Position numbers and translations under genes: made by a program
Assembly: GCF_012976305.1 (NCBI RefSeq)
Contig: NZ_JABDSR010000009.1
Span: 1-64,000 of the forward strand
Direction: 5' to 3'
From: Peptoniphilus faecalis
Lineage (GTDB): Bacteria > Bacillota > Clostridia > Tissierellales > Peptoniphilaceae
DNA: 64,000 nucleotides
Notes under the pieces: model-generated
Seen by the model: only the letters and a program-made list of their open reading frames with translations
Told to the model about the DNA's origin: nothing
Database searches by the model: none
Part shown: one piece after another, positions 7,845 to 17,091 of the stretch
Layout of the letters: each line of letters begins with the position of its first letter
Numbering within the stretch: position 1 is the stretch's first letter

Positions 7845-8652
7845 AAATATATCAAAAACTTTTTACAAGGGAATGGATGAAGAAAATCAAGTATTTGACA
7901 ACTTTTCCCTTGAAATCGAAGAAAATAAATGTGTTGCTATCTTGGGACCAAATGGATGTGGCAAGTCCACACTATTTAATATGATTAGTGGATCACTAAA
8001 TCCAGACTCAGGAGAAATTTTATTAGACGATGTCGACATTGCAAAATTATCTGAAGACAAGAGAGCAATTGACATTGGAAAGGTAAACCAAGATCCCTCA
8101 AAGGGAGTTTGTCAAAGCTTAAATATTTTAGAAAATATGTCAATGGCATTTAAGAAAGGTCATAAATTTACTTTTAAAAAATTGATTGACAAAAATAATA
8201 ATGAAAAGATAATTGAAAAATTAAAGAGCATTGACCTTGGACTTGAAAATAAATTAAAGACGCAAGTAAAATTCCTATCAGGTGGTCAAAGACAATCACT
8301 TTCACTTTTAATGGCAACAGTAAAAAAACCAAAGATACTTTTACTTGACGAACACACGGCGGCTCTCGATCCAAAGACATCTAAGATAATAATGAATAAG
8401 ACCAATGACCTTATTAAAAAAGAAAAAATCACAACACTTATGATTACTCACAACTTGAAAAATGCAATTGAGTATTCTGATAGAATTATTATGTTAAATA
8501 AGGGAAAAGTTGTACTCGACATACTCCCAAGTGAAGTTACGGAAGAAGAATTAAATAGAATTTACAATGAAAAAATCGAAGAATCAAATAATTTAGAATC
8601 AGAAAAATCAGAAAAATTAGAAAATTTAAAACAAATAAAAAAATTTGCTTAA
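7831..8652 (+). CDS. ABC transporter ATP-binding protein (TrpZ-like)
   Basis: A 273-residue ATPase energising the aromatic amino acid importer. It has Walker A GPNGCGKST near residue 40, signature LSGGQRQ, Walker B ILLLDEHTAALDP and the switch His in MITHNL, all intact. The DEH rather than DEP after Walker B is common in this subfamily. A charged, glutamate/lysine-rich tail of about 25 residues follows the domain. The gene starts inside the permease gene. It is the last gene before a terminator facing a convergent gene. Confidence 0.92.
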   Translation: MLEIKNISKTFYKGMDEENQVFDNFSLEIEENKCVAILGPNGCGKSTLFNMISGSLNPDSGEILLDDVDIAKLSEDKRAIDIGKVNQDPSKGVCQSLNILENMSMAFKKGHKFTFKKLIDKNNNEKIIEKLKSIDLGLENKLKTQVKFLSGGQRQSLSLLMATVKKPKILLLDEHTAALDPKTSKIIMNKTNDLIKKEKITTLMITHNLKNAIEYSDRIIMLNKGKVVLDILPSEVTEEELNRIYNEKIEESNNLESEKSEKLENLKQIKKFA

Positions 8653-8680
8653 GTATAGTATTCATAAGAATGATTACATT

Positions 8681-8714
8681 AAAAATCCTACCCGACAAAA
8701 GGTAGGACTTTTTC
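8681..8714. terminator. Bidirectional intrinsic terminator
   Basis: TCCTACC (8686-8692) pairs with GGTAGGA (8701-8707) around an eight-base loop. Five T follow on the plus strand and five A precede it, so it can end both the importer operon and the convergent anti-sigma gene. Confidence 0.8.
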
Positions 8715-8728
8715 CATAATATAAATTT

Positions 8729-9769
8729 TTATTTTAAAGTGAGAGTAAACTCGTCACCAATTGCTTGTTCTCCAATAGGCATTTCTTTGTTGTCATAGCT
8801 GTTGACTGTCACTCTGTATAATTGGCATTTTAGTGTTTTGATTTCATTTAAAAGTTCATCGGCAGTGACCTTGCTAATGACTGGAGAGAAGTAAAGGTTG
8901 GATTTATTTTTCTCTGCTTCGCGAGTTTCAAAATAAACAAATCTGTTCTTGGAATCTCTTGCTTTTATTGAATAAAGATATCCATCTTCGCTGTCAGGAT
9001 AGGTTAATAGGATTTTTTGTGAGGCTGGGCTTGTAGCAAGGCTTTCAATGACAATGTTATTTGTATCTGGAATAGTAAAGTCCTTTGCTATAAGATTTTT
9101 CTTCATTTTCATTTGTGACATATCTATATTTGTTGAGAGACTAATTTTTTTCTTGTTTCCTAAAAACTCATCAAAGAAAAATTCTAAATTAACTTTGCCT
9201 TCTTTTGGCAAAGATTCTTCTAAATCATATTTAAGAGTATAGACATTTACTTTTTCATCTTCAGGTAAAGTATATCCAGAGGCACTGGAGCTAAGAATTT
9301 GATTTTTCTTGCCATTAACTTTAAGTTCAGTTAAGGAAACTTCTCCAGAGAGCATTTTTTCTGAGTCATTTAGACTCAAAATTACAGTGTATAAATTATT
9401 ATCTTCAACAACAAATTTATCAAAAATATATTTTTTGCCATTTATTTCAAAAGCTTCATTTAAATTTACGCTGTATTTATCAACTTCCCTTGAAAGACCC
9501 ATGGCATCAGATAAAGTAATTTTAAAATTACTTGCTAGTTCTCTTGTCTTAGCTAAGACATAGCCACCGGATTTGTAGTTTGTTATTCCAAAAATCAATA
9601 TAAGAGATGCTGCTATTGCCACCACTTTTTTATTAAACTTATTTTTCTTATTTTTTATTTTTAATGATCTCACAGTTTTTTTAAGATTTTCTATTTCAAA
9701 ATCATTAAGAGGAACTTCTTCATATTCTATTTCCATGTCGTTTAATTCATCATAAATATTATTTTTCAT
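8729..9769 (-). CDS. DUF4179 anti-sigma factor
   Basis: A 346-residue single-pass membrane protein. The acidic, charged N-terminus of about 45 residues would bind the sigma factor in the cytosol. One transmembrane helix follows (about residues 48-65, VVAIAASLILIFGI), then an extracytoplasmic DUF4179 domain. The gene overlaps the end of the ECF sigma gene by 11 bases, and GGAGGG inside the sigma gene provides its ribosome site. Sequestration of the partner sigma until an envelope signal arrives is the usual role. The inducing signal is unknown. Confidence 0.85.
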   Translation of the reverse strand: MKNNIYDELNDMEIEYEEVPLNDFEIENLKKTVRSLKIKNKKNKFNKKVVAIAASLILIFGITNYKSGGYVLAKTRELASNFKITLSDAMGLSREVDKYSVNLNEAFEINGKKYIFDKFVVEDNNLYTVILSLNDSEKMLSGEVSLTELKVNGKKNQILSSSASGYTLPEDEKVNVYTLKYDLEESLPKEGKVNLEFFFDEFLGNKKKISLSTNIDMSQMKMKKNLIAKDFTIPDTNNIVIESLATSPASQKILLTYPDSEDGYLYSIKARDSKNRFVYFETREAEKNKSNLYFSPVISKVTADELLNEIKTLKCQLYRVTVNSYDNKEMPIGEQAIGDEFTLTLK

Positions 9770-10280
9770 AAAAACTTTCCCTCCATTTTTTTAAAAAATT
9801 TCTTCCTCTGCTAACTTTTTTATAGGCATTTGCTGTGGAAATATTTTGTTTAGATGCTGCCTCTTTATATGAAAGACCATTGATAAAAATATTTTCAAAA
9901 AGTTTTTTGTCTTCGTCATTTAAAAGTGAAAGGATTTCTTTTATTTCTAGATTTGAAGATAAATCTGAATCCACAATTTTCGAATCTTCATCTAATCTAA
10001 GGCTTTCAAATTTAATTTCTTTTCTAAGAATATCTATGGCTCTATACTTTGCAACAAGGGCACACCAATTTTTAAAAGTGGACCTACTTGGGTCAAAGTA
10101 TTTAATATTTTGCCATATACTTAAGAGGGCATCATTCATGGCTTCTTCCCAAAGGTTTGGATATTTCCAAAGCGTTTTTGAAATAACTCCCTTTAATATT
10201 TTTCCGTAATCTTCAATAAATATATAAAGGGCATCTTCATCTTTCTTTTTTAGCCTTTCTATCAAGTCTTTATTATCCAT
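9759..10280 (-). CDS. ECF-type RNA polymerase sigma factor
   Basis: 173 residues with sigma-70 region 2 (DYGKILKGVISKTL...AMNDALLSIWQNI, about residues 24-60) and region 4 (the helix-turn-helix LSYKEAASKQNISTANAYKK, near residues 135-155). No regions 1 or 3 are present, as in ECF sigmas. It is transcribed with the overlapping DUF4179 anti-sigma gene. A clean AGGAGG lies six bases upstream of the start. Many such pairs autoregulate, but I could not pin an ECF promoter in the 126 bases upstream. Confidence 0.9.
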   Translation of the reverse strand: MDNKDLIERLKKKDEDALYIFIEDYGKILKGVISKTLWKYPNLWEEAMNDALLSIWQNIKYFDPSRSTFKNWCALVAKYRAIDILRKEIKFESLRLDEDSKIVDSDLSSNLEIKEILSLLNDEDKKLFENIFINGLSYKEAASKQNISTANAYKKVSRGRNFLKKWRESFYEK

Positions 10281-10369
10281 ATTTCCTCCTTCACTAATAT
10301 ATTCGTGATAGAGATAATAATTCTGACAAATTTTTAAAATTAGAATTTATGAAAAATAATTTTGAGCAC

Positions 10370-10402
10370 AAAAAAACTACCTCGTTTTACAAGGTAGTTT
10401 CT
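10370..10402 (-). terminator. Intrinsic terminator of the minus-strand ABC operon
   Basis: AAACTACCT (10374-10382) pairs with AGGTAGTTT (10392-10400); on the minus strand it ends in a run of at least six T, immediately after the permease stop codon. Confidence 0.85.
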
Positions 10403-10406
10403 AAAA

Positions 10407-11246
10407 TTAATATTTAAGTTCTTTACTTGAATAAATTGAATAAGTCAATACTATCATTAGCACGAAGATAATTGCATTTGCAATTAAACCAATTAGGTTT
10501 AGATCTGCACTCACGAAGCTATATGGGCCAAAGACCTCATTAGGGAAGTAAGATATAACTAGTTCAAAGGAATCTCCAATAACTTTTCCTACTATTGTAA
10601 GTAATACAATTAGAAATACAAAAAGTGCGGCAATTGCATCTTGGTGTAGAGAAGATTTTGACATTGCAGAGAAGAAGAAACCAATGGACATAAACACAAG
10701 ACCGGCGCCAAGTAGTCCAATAAAGACTTTTATAACTGCTTCAAAAATTTCAAAACTTGTTATTTGTATAGCTCCATCTCCAACAATTCCTATTGAAGAA
10801 ATTCCAAGGACAAGCCCAACTGTTGCAAGTGCCATTATTATTAAAAATAAAATATAAATTAACAAGTTGGCAGCAATTTTACCAGTTACAATTTCTGACT
10901 TTGAAATTGGATTTGAATAAATGTATTCAATGTTACCAGAACTTTGTTCCTTTGCAAGAGAATTTGCTCCAAGTTGCATTGCAAATATAAAAATTAAAAC
11001 TGCAAGATAATGATAAACAAGTGCAATGTAGTCGCCAATGTTTACTATATCAATTCCATCGTAAAGCCCTAAAATATTTCTAGCAGGCTCGTTAAAACCT
11101 TCTAACACTGAGTTAAACAGTGAGTTCATTTGAGATTCTGCAAGGAAGGGATAAAAGGCAAGCATAAGTCCAAGTAAAATTATTAGGACGATTGCCCAAG
11201 ATATCATCTTTGCAAAATTTGATTTAAATTCCATATTAAATATCAT
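10407..11246 (-). CDS. ABC-2 type transporter permease
   Basis: A 279-residue membrane protein with about six hydrophobic segments: one near the N-terminus (about 14-35), then a long external loop, then five more. The LAKEQSSGNIEYIYSNPISKSEIVTGK stretch after the second helix is the coupling motif of ABC-2 exporters (PF12679-type). Partner is the ATPase-like protein encoded just upstream, with an 11-base overlap. Substrate unknown. The permease looks intact, while the partner ATPase does not. Confidence 0.85.
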   Translation of the reverse strand: MIFNMEFKSNFAKMISWAIVLIILLGLMLAFYPFLAESQMNSLFNSVLEGFNEPARNILGLYDGIDIVNIGDYIALVYHYLAVLIFIFAMQLGANSLAKEQSSGNIEYIYSNPISKSEIVTGKIAANLLIYILFLIIMALATVGLVLGISSIGIVGDGAIQITSFEIFEAVIKVFIGLLGAGLVFMSIGFFFSAMSKSSLHQDAIAALFVFLIVLLTIVGKVIGDSFELVISYFPNEVFGPYSFVSADLNLIGLIANAIIFVLMIVLTYSIYSSKELKY

Positions 11247-12507
11247 TTTTATCCTCCTTTATCTTTGTCTCTTCTGTTACATTGAATACGTCATCAGAGG
11301 TTTTAAAAACAATTGTTTCATCAGATTTATTTTCATCTAAATTTTCTTTAGTTGATTCAACTTCATCATTCATTTCATTAGGCACAACTTTATTGTAGTC
11401 GTCATCTACAAAGAGATTTGTCTTTGTATTGTGGATTATATCTTTTTCAGAGTTTTCTAATTTTACGCCTTCCACTTCAGTGAAATTATTTTCTCCTTCA
11501 TTAACTTTTATCGTGCCTTCTGTTACTCCATTGATATTAGAAGTTTCAACTGAATTTGCAGAAATTTTTTCTGTTGAATTTTCAGCTACTCCTTTATTTG
11601 GTGCTTCAGTTTTTTTCCTAGGAAGTTTTGCATTTTCTCCCTTGTAGTAGGCATTTATTTTATCGCTTAATTTTGCATCTTCAAGCACATAATTTTCAAG
11701 AGCTTCCTCGTAAATCACCCTTGAAAGTTCAGGAAGTGCTCCGTCAAAGTATAGCACAGTTTCCTCTTCATCCTTAATAACTCTTGCACCTATTGAAGTA
11801 AAGTAATTTAAATTTCCCCTATAAGAGTCAATTTTTAAAACTTTATCTTCAGCAGCTTTTACATTATTGTATTCAATATCTTGAATTTTACCATCAGATA
11901 GGTAAGCGATGCGTTGAGAATATTTTTTTGCTTCTCTTAGTGAATTAGATAGAAGTAAAACAGTTAAACTTTCTGTTTCATTTAATTTCTTAACATGAGA
12001 GAAAAGCCTATCAACATCCTTTTCTTCCAAAAATTTAGAAGGACTATCTAATATTAAAAGCCTTGGTTTAACAACAAGAGCATTAATAATAGCAAATAGT
12101 TTTCTATCTCTATCTCTTAAATCACAAATTCTTAGATTTGAATTAAATTCAAAATAATCACAGAGGGCATCAATATCTTCTGTGTTAGACATACTACGTG
12201 TACTAAGTGTCTTTTTTAATAAAGTATAAGATTTTATCTTTGAATCGAAAATCATATCTTCAGGTACGAAGGACACAGTTTCTTTTATTTCTTTTGATTC
12301 TTTAAAGGAATCCATATCATAAACCCTAATAGATCCGCTACCGGGTTTTAAGTATCCCATAATAATTCTTGCAAGAGTTGTTTTTCCGGATTTTTCTGTT
12401 CCAAGAAGAGAGAAAAATTCGCCATCTAAAATTTCTAAATTTAAATTAGATAAAATTTTTTCTTTGCCCTTGCGTTTTGTCAGGTCATTTATGACGATGG
12501 CACTCAT
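11236..12507 (-). CDS. Degenerate ABC ATPase-like protein with long acidic tail
   Basis: 423 residues; the start at 12507 follows an AGAGGTG box, while an in-frame ATG at 12540 has none. Residues 1-210 are an ABC ATPase fold with intact Walker A GTEKSGKTT (36-44). The signature loop reads DLRDRDRK (129-136) instead of LSGGQ; Walker B is LLILDSP (150-156) with Ser in place of the catalytic Glu; the switch region reads LLSNS (185-189) with Asn in place of His. Residues from about 290 are a Glu/Asn/Thr-rich, probably disordered tail. ATP binding may persist, but hydrolysis should be weak or lost. It is coupled to the ABC-2 permease gene. Confidence 0.82.
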   Translation of the reverse strand: MSAIVINDLTKRKGKEKILSNLNLEILDGEFFSLLGTEKSGKTTLARIIMGYLKPGSGSIRVYDMDSFKESKEIKETVSFVPEDMIFDSKIKSYTLLKKTLSTRSMSNTEDIDALCDYFEFNSNLRICDLRDRDRKLFAIINALVVKPRLLILDSPSKFLEEKDVDRLFSHVKKLNETESLTVLLLSNSLREAKKYSQRIAYLSDGKIQDIEYNNVKAAEDKVLKIDSYRGNLNYFTSIGARVIKDEEETVLYFDGALPELSRVIYEEALENYVLEDAKLSDKINAYYKGENAKLPRKKTEAPNKGVAENSTEKISANSVETSNINGVTEGTIKVNEGENNFTEVEGVKLENSEKDIIHNTKTNLFVDDDYNKVVPNEMNDEVESTKENLDENKSDETIVFKTSDDVFNVTEETKIKEDKNDI

Positions 12508-12538
12508 ACTGTTCACCTCTTTAATAATTGATAAACTC

Positions 12539-12544
12539 ATTATA
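12539..12544 (-). promoter_or_regulatory. Putative -10 element for the degenerate ABC operon
   Basis: A perfect TATAAT on the minus strand 31 bases before the start at 12507; no good -35 at standard spacing. Confidence 0.35.
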
Positions 12545-12678
12545 CAATAAAAAACAGCTAATTAAAAGGATATAAAATTATAGTAAAGTGCATTATTTTT
12601 ATTTAATCTAGTGATATAATAATAGTAGATGAATTATATATTTAGCAAAAAGAATCGATAAATCTTAAGGAGTTTTTT

Positions 12679-13307
12679 AAGAAAAAGAAAATTATACCTT
12701 TAATATTTTTAGTAAGTTCTTATTTGGGAATATTTACACTACTTGCAATGTTAACAAGTGTTTTGCCAGGAATGGCAAAAGGAGAGATTTTAATAGATAA
12801 TGATACTGTAATGCGATTTTTTGTATTATTTCTAGCTTTATTAATTCTGGGCTATATTTTTGTTTTATACATATAATAATAAAGAAAAAATATTTTTCTA
12901 AAAAAATATATATCAGGTTTTGTTTATACAATCTTTATATTTTATTTAGAAGAATAAATAATTCTTATCCAAGGATTAATATTATTCCATTTAAATCTAT
13001 TGTAAATTATCCTTACGATTTCATAACTATGACAGATGAATTAAGCTATTTTTCTTTTTTTAAATTTATAATATTGCCAATAGTTTACTTAATTCCAATT
13101 TTTATTTTAATTTTAAAAAAGAACAGTAAAAATTATTTTAAAATAACTTTTATCATTGTTGTTTTATTAGAAGTAATTAAGTTTTTATTATATAAAAATT
13201 TTAACGTAGACAATATATTGTTTGGAATATTATCATCTATACTAACCTTTGAAATATTTCAAAAGTTTTGTTTTAATAGCAATAATGCTATTAGTATGTT
13301 CTTTTAG
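12679..13307 (+). pseudogene. VanZ-like membrane protein, start codon lost and frameshifted
   Basis: An AAGGAG box (12667-12672) and six T lead directly into KKKKIIPLIFLV with no ATG, GTG or TTG. This frame encodes two membrane helices and stops at 12876-12881. The +1 frame, open through this point, continues with a basic stretch, then RINIIPFKSI, which matches the conserved RxxNLIPF segment of VanZ-like proteins. It goes on with further helices to 13307. Two independent lesions (absent start, one frameshift in an A/T-rich tract near 12870-12895) indicate a decayed gene. VanZ-like assignment rests on that motif and topology. Confidence 0.55.
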
Positions 13308-14121
13308 TATATTTGCTTTAGAGAATGAAGTTGATAATGAAAAGAAAGTGACGATGGTATTTTTAATTGGACTAGTAGAGAAGAGAGGATGAACTCTGAT
13401 GGTTCATTAGACTATTCCTTCTATTAAGAATTAAGATATGAAAAGATGATGCCTTATGGTGGACATAATCAATATGATGCTTATGATGTTTATATAGATA
13501 CAGAAAAGGGAGCTTTAGTTAGCTTTAAGAAAAAGGGTATAGAGAAAGAGGAAATTTCTTTGAGAAGTTTTAGCCAAACTAGAAATCCAATCCCAAAAGA
13601 TAAAGTCATAAGAATAGCAAATGAATTCTTGCAAAAATACAATAAAGGGGAAATTCAAGAAGTTAGTGTTGGAACTGCTATTCCCAATAAAGATTTTTTT
13701 AGGCTGATGGATGGAAAAGAAGAAACTGAACCTGTTATTATAAGTGAAGAAAACTTAGAAGATCAAATAATTAAGGAAGTTTATATCCTAAAAAATGAAA
13801 AAGTAGAAGTGCATGTAGATTTGTATTCTGGAGAGATTGTTGGAGGAGAGTTGTATCTATGATAATGCAGGGGCAGCATCTATAAATGATGACGCTATCC
13901 CTTACCCAAGAGAGTCTGTAACAGATGCTCAATCAGGACTAGCTAGAATGGGTTATGACTTAGTAGGGGGATATTTTAGCTATAATTATTTATGGCAATT
14001 TTGGAATTCTCCTTCTAGTAGTAAATCAGTACGTCAGGCTGCGCTCGATGCGGCAAATAAAGTACCTGAATACTGCCCAATTAGATTTTTCGGAAATCGA
14101 AGTTATAATGGATTTTATTAG
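13251..14121 (+). pseudogene. Secreted YcdB/PepSY-like protein, multiply disrupted
   Basis: A TTG at 13251 opens a signal peptide (KYFKSFVLIAIMLLVCSFSIFA) that ends at a stop near 13391. A neighbouring frame carries DGIFNWTSREERMNSDGSLDYSFY, a TAA at 13425-13427, then a repeat-like segment with VYIDTEKGALVSF and VDLYSGEIVGGE, stopping at 13862. A third frame from about 13837 adds YDNAGAASINDDAIPYPRESV to 14121. The 'VDxxTGExxSF' pattern is that of YcdB/YcdC or PepSY-type secreted domains. At least two frame changes and one nonsense codon make it non-functional as read. The C-terminal 85 residues are not recognised. Confidence 0.5.
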
Positions 14122-14140
14122 AGTTTAGCAGGAGGACGCT

Positions 14141-15049
14141 ATGATAAAACAATCGTTAAAAATTTTATTTATCTTCATACTGGGGGTATTTCTTATCCCC
14201 AGTATATCCCAAGCAAAAAGTAAAGAAATTTATGCAGTAAAGTGTGAAATAAATTATTGCGGAGAAGATATCCAAGCTTTTTATATGAAAGATGCCCTAT
14301 TCATTAAATTAAGGGATTTCCTAGATTTTTTCGACAAACAAAATGATAGTTTTGTGAATTATGATAGTACATCAAATAGCGTAATGTTAAATATCCAACC
14401 AAAGATGTTGAAAATGAAGAATTCCATTAAAATTAAGCCTGTAAAATCTGATAAAAAAATAAAGATTTTTAATTCAAGTCATAAATTAATTGCTTATTCA
14501 AAAGAAAATAAAGATAATGGAAAGAAACAAGAAATTAAAGGAATGCAGATGTACTTGATTAATGGAGATAACTATGTGCCTTTAAAAGAAATTTGTGAAA
14601 TTTATAAAATTCCAATGAATCAAAAGAGTGAATATATAACTTTAAACACAAGTGAAATAAGCAAAGTAAATGATAAAAAATTTACACTTGATAACAAGAC
14701 TATTGGATGTCAATCTATGAATATAGAAGTAATTACAGATGAAGATCTAAATATTAAATCTTTTATTGTAATAGGTAAGTTGAAAGAAGATATTTTGGAC
14801 ACAATCATAAAAAACATTAGTAGTCAAGGACCAGAAGACCCACTAAAAAACGAACCATATAAGGGAACGGTTATAGTAAATATAAAAGCTGATAAGGATG
14901 ATGATATAACCTTCACATTTATTCCAGAAAATAAAATTGGGAATAAATATTATGTATCATATGGAATAGGTAATGGCAAAACTAAGTACAAGAACCTGAG
15001 TGTTAATGTAGGAAAAAAGATATTAGGTCTGATAAATGGTTCTAAATAA
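14141..15049 (+). CDS. Secreted copper-amine-oxidase-like stalk-domain protein
   Basis: 302 residues with a signal peptide (hydrophobic 8-22, cleavage after SQA near residue 25). The N-terminal mature region resembles the copper amine oxidase N-terminal / stalk domain (PF07833): FYMKDALFIKLRDFLDFF followed by VNYDSTSNSVMLNI, with a second half repeat around YVPLKEICEIYKI. These domains bind the cell wall or serve as spacers in Firmicutes. The rest is beta-rich and unassigned. AGGAGG precedes the ATG. It follows a run of pseudogenes of secreted and membrane proteins. Confidence 0.65.
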   Translation: MIKQSLKILFIFILGVFLIPSISQAKSKEIYAVKCEINYCGEDIQAFYMKDALFIKLRDFLDFFDKQNDSFVNYDSTSNSVMLNIQPKMLKMKNSIKIKPVKSDKKIKIFNSSHKLIAYSKENKDNGKKQEIKGMQMYLINGDNYVPLKEICEIYKIPMNQKSEYITLNTSEISKVNDKKFTLDNKTIGCQSMNIEVITDEDLNIKSFIVIGKLKEDILDTIIKNISSQGPEDPLKNEPYKGTVIVNIKADKDDDITFTFIPENKIGNKYYVSYGIGNGKTKYKNLSVNVGKKILGLINGSK

Positions 15050-15072
15050 AATATAATTTAAGTGTTAATCAT

Positions 15073-15108
15073 AATAGTGTTAGTTGTAAAGACTGACACT
15101 ATTTTTTT
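15073..15108 (+). terminator. Intrinsic terminator
   Basis: AATAGTGT/ACACTATT stem (extended by AGT/ACT) with seven T after it, 20-60 bases after the stalk-domain gene. Confidence 0.85.
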
Positions 15109-15167
15109 ATTAATAGACCTATGCTTTTTAATTATGATATAATTTTAATTTGAATGGAGGTTTTCTA

Positions 15168-16256
15168 ATGAAACTTGGAATCGTAGGACTACCTAATGTA
15201 GGTAAGTCAACTTTATTTAATGCTCTTACAAGTGCTGGTGCTGAAGCTGCAAACTATCCCTTTGCAACTATTGAACCAAATATTGGAGTTGTAAATGTGC
15301 CTGATGAACGATTAGATGTCCTTGCAAAATTAAGCAATTCACAAAAGATTGTTCACACAAATATAGAATTTTATGATATAGCAGGTCTTGTTAAAGGTGC
15401 AAGCAAGGGCGAAGGACTTGGAAATCAATTTTTATCAAATATTCGCGAAGTTGATGCCATTGTTCATGTGGTAAGATGTTTTGATGACGAAAATATTATT
15501 CATGTTGATGGATCTATTGACCCTATTCGTGATATTGAAAATATAAACTTGGAATTAATTTTTTCTGACCTTGAACAAGTTGAAAATAGATATTCAAAGG
15601 TTGTAAAAAAGGCTAGGGCAGAAAAATCTCTTGCAAAGGAAAGAGATCTTTTGGAAAAAATTAAAAATGCTCTTGAAAAAGGTAAGGCTGCAAGAGAAGT
15701 TGAACTTGACGAGGAAGAAGAAAAAATTATAAAAAATTATTCTCTTCTAAGTGCAAAACCTGTAATCTATGTATGCAATGTTTCTGAAGAAGAATTAAAC
15801 AAAGAAGACAATGAATATGTGAAAAAAGTAAAAGAGTATGCAGAAAAAACTGGCGATGAAGTTGTTGTAATCTCTGCAGAAATTGAAGCTGAAATTGCTA
15901 CTCTTGAAGATGATGAAAAGAAACTTTTCCTTGAAGAACTTGGTCTTGATTCATCTGGATTAGACAAATTAATTAAGTCGAGTTACAAACTTCTTGGTTT
16001 AATTTCTTTTTTAACTACTGGTGAAATGGAAACTAGAGCATGGACTGTTAAAAAAGGTTCAAAGGCGCCAACTGCTGCTGGAAAAATCCACTCTGATATG
16101 GAAAGGGGATTTATTAAGGCTGATACAGTTAGCTATAAGGATTTAGTTGAGTCAGGCTCTGTTGCTTCTGCAAGAGAAAAGGGACTCATTAGAAGTGAAG
16201 GAAAGGATTATGTCGTTGAAGATGGCGATGTAATTGTATTTAAATTTAATGTATAG
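15168..16256 (+). CDS. ychF: YchF family ATPase (redox-regulated)
   Basis: A 362-residue Obg-like P-loop protein; YchF hydrolyses ATP rather than GTP and associates with ribosomes. G1 GLPNVGKST is at residues 7-15, and the N-terminal run MKLGIVGLPNVGKSTLF is diagnostic. G4 is replaced by the ATP-specific NVSEEE region after VIYVCN; a central coiled coil and the C-terminal TGS domain (FLTTGEMETRAWTVKKG, ending GDVIVFKFNV) are complete. The ATG at 15168, seven bases after GGAGG, is the start. Confidence 0.95.
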   Translation: MKLGIVGLPNVGKSTLFNALTSAGAEAANYPFATIEPNIGVVNVPDERLDVLAKLSNSQKIVHTNIEFYDIAGLVKGASKGEGLGNQFLSNIREVDAIVHVVRCFDDENIIHVDGSIDPIRDIENINLELIFSDLEQVENRYSKVVKKARAEKSLAKERDLLEKIKNALEKGKAAREVELDEEEEKIIKNYSLLSAKPVIYVCNVSEEELNKEDNEYVKKVKEYAEKTGDEVVVISAEIEAEIATLEDDEKKLFLEELGLDSSGLDKLIKSSYKLLGLISFLTTGEMETRAWTVKKGSKAPTAAGKIHSDMERGFIKADTVSYKDLVESGSVASAREKGLIRSEGKDYVVEDGDVIVFKFNV

Positions 16257-16263
16257 GTGATTT

Positions 16264-17091
16264 ATGATTAAAATTGTTTCTATGGATTTAGATGAAACTC
16301 TTCTAAGTACAGATAAGGTTATGACAAAGAGTTTTGAACCCTTTGTGGAAAAACTGAAATCTAATAATATTATTCCCGTAGTTGCTACTGGCCGTGAATA
16401 TTATTCTGCTCACAAATTTGTGGGAAAGAATGTGGACATCGACCTCATATGCAATAATGGAAATGTAATTAGGAATAATCTTACTGGGAAAGTTGAGTAT
16501 GTAAATCCAATTAGTAAAGAGGATTTAAAAAGAGTAATGAGTTTTGATGATAAAGACAATATCTACACATCACTTCATATTGAAAGAGATGATGGAATAG
16601 ATCTTGTTTACAAGAAAAAGAATTTTGAAAGCTTTGAAGGTTCCTATGTCGATGCTTTTAAGGGAAGAAATCTTGTAGTAGATGATTTTGAAAGTATAAA
16701 GGGGAACCCACTTTCAATTGTATTTGCTGGAAATCATGATGATTTAGTTGCTCTTAGGAATAGAATGAGAGATGAAATTTCTGATAGATTTAATTTTCAC
16801 ATTATGAAAATTAGAAGAGAGCCAAAGTGGATGCTTGAAGTTTTACAAAAAAGCGGCGACAAATTTTTTGGGATAAAAAAATATGCGGAAAATAGAAATG
16901 TGGATTTAAAAAATGTTGCTGCTATTGGCGATGATTCCAATGATGTAATGCTAATAGAAAATGTTGGACTTGGAATTGCAATGAAAAATGGAGTAAAGAG
17001 ACTTATAGAAGTTGCAGATGTAGTTTCCCAATACGACAATGACAATGATGGAGCAGTAAAAATTTTAGACAAGGTTTTATTTGGTGATTAA
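16264..17091 (+). CDS. HAD-superfamily (Cof-type, HAD-IIB) phosphatase
   Basis: 275 residues with HAD motif I MDLDETLL at the N-terminus (nucleophile Asp 7), motif II ATGRE, and motif III/IV with a distal Lys (KKYAENR) and GDDSNDVMLIENVGLGIAMKNG. The cap is of the C2 (Cof/YidA) type. These enzymes dephosphorylate sugar phosphates or cofactors such as FMN; substrate cannot be read from sequence. It sits eight bases after ychF and directly abuts ylqF. Confidence 0.9.
   Translation: MIKIVSMDLDETLLSTDKVMTKSFEPFVEKLKSNNIIPVVATGREYYSAHKFVGKNVDIDLICNNGNVIRNNLTGKVEYVNPISKEDLKRVMSFDDKDNIYTSLHIERDDGIDLVYKKKNFESFEGSYVDAFKGRNLVVDDFESIKGNPLSIVFAGNHDDLVALRNRMRDEISDRFNFHIMKIRREPKWMLEVLQKSGDKFFGIKKYAENRNVDLKNVAAIGDDSNDVMLIENVGLGIAMKNGVKRLIEVADVVSQYDNDNDGAVKILDKVLFGD

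Noticed and set aside
4602-8652. Tryptophan importer trpXYZ
   Set aside because: Neither T-box carries UGG in the specifier position, and the TGGT bulge does not suit the G discriminator of bacterial tRNA-Trp.
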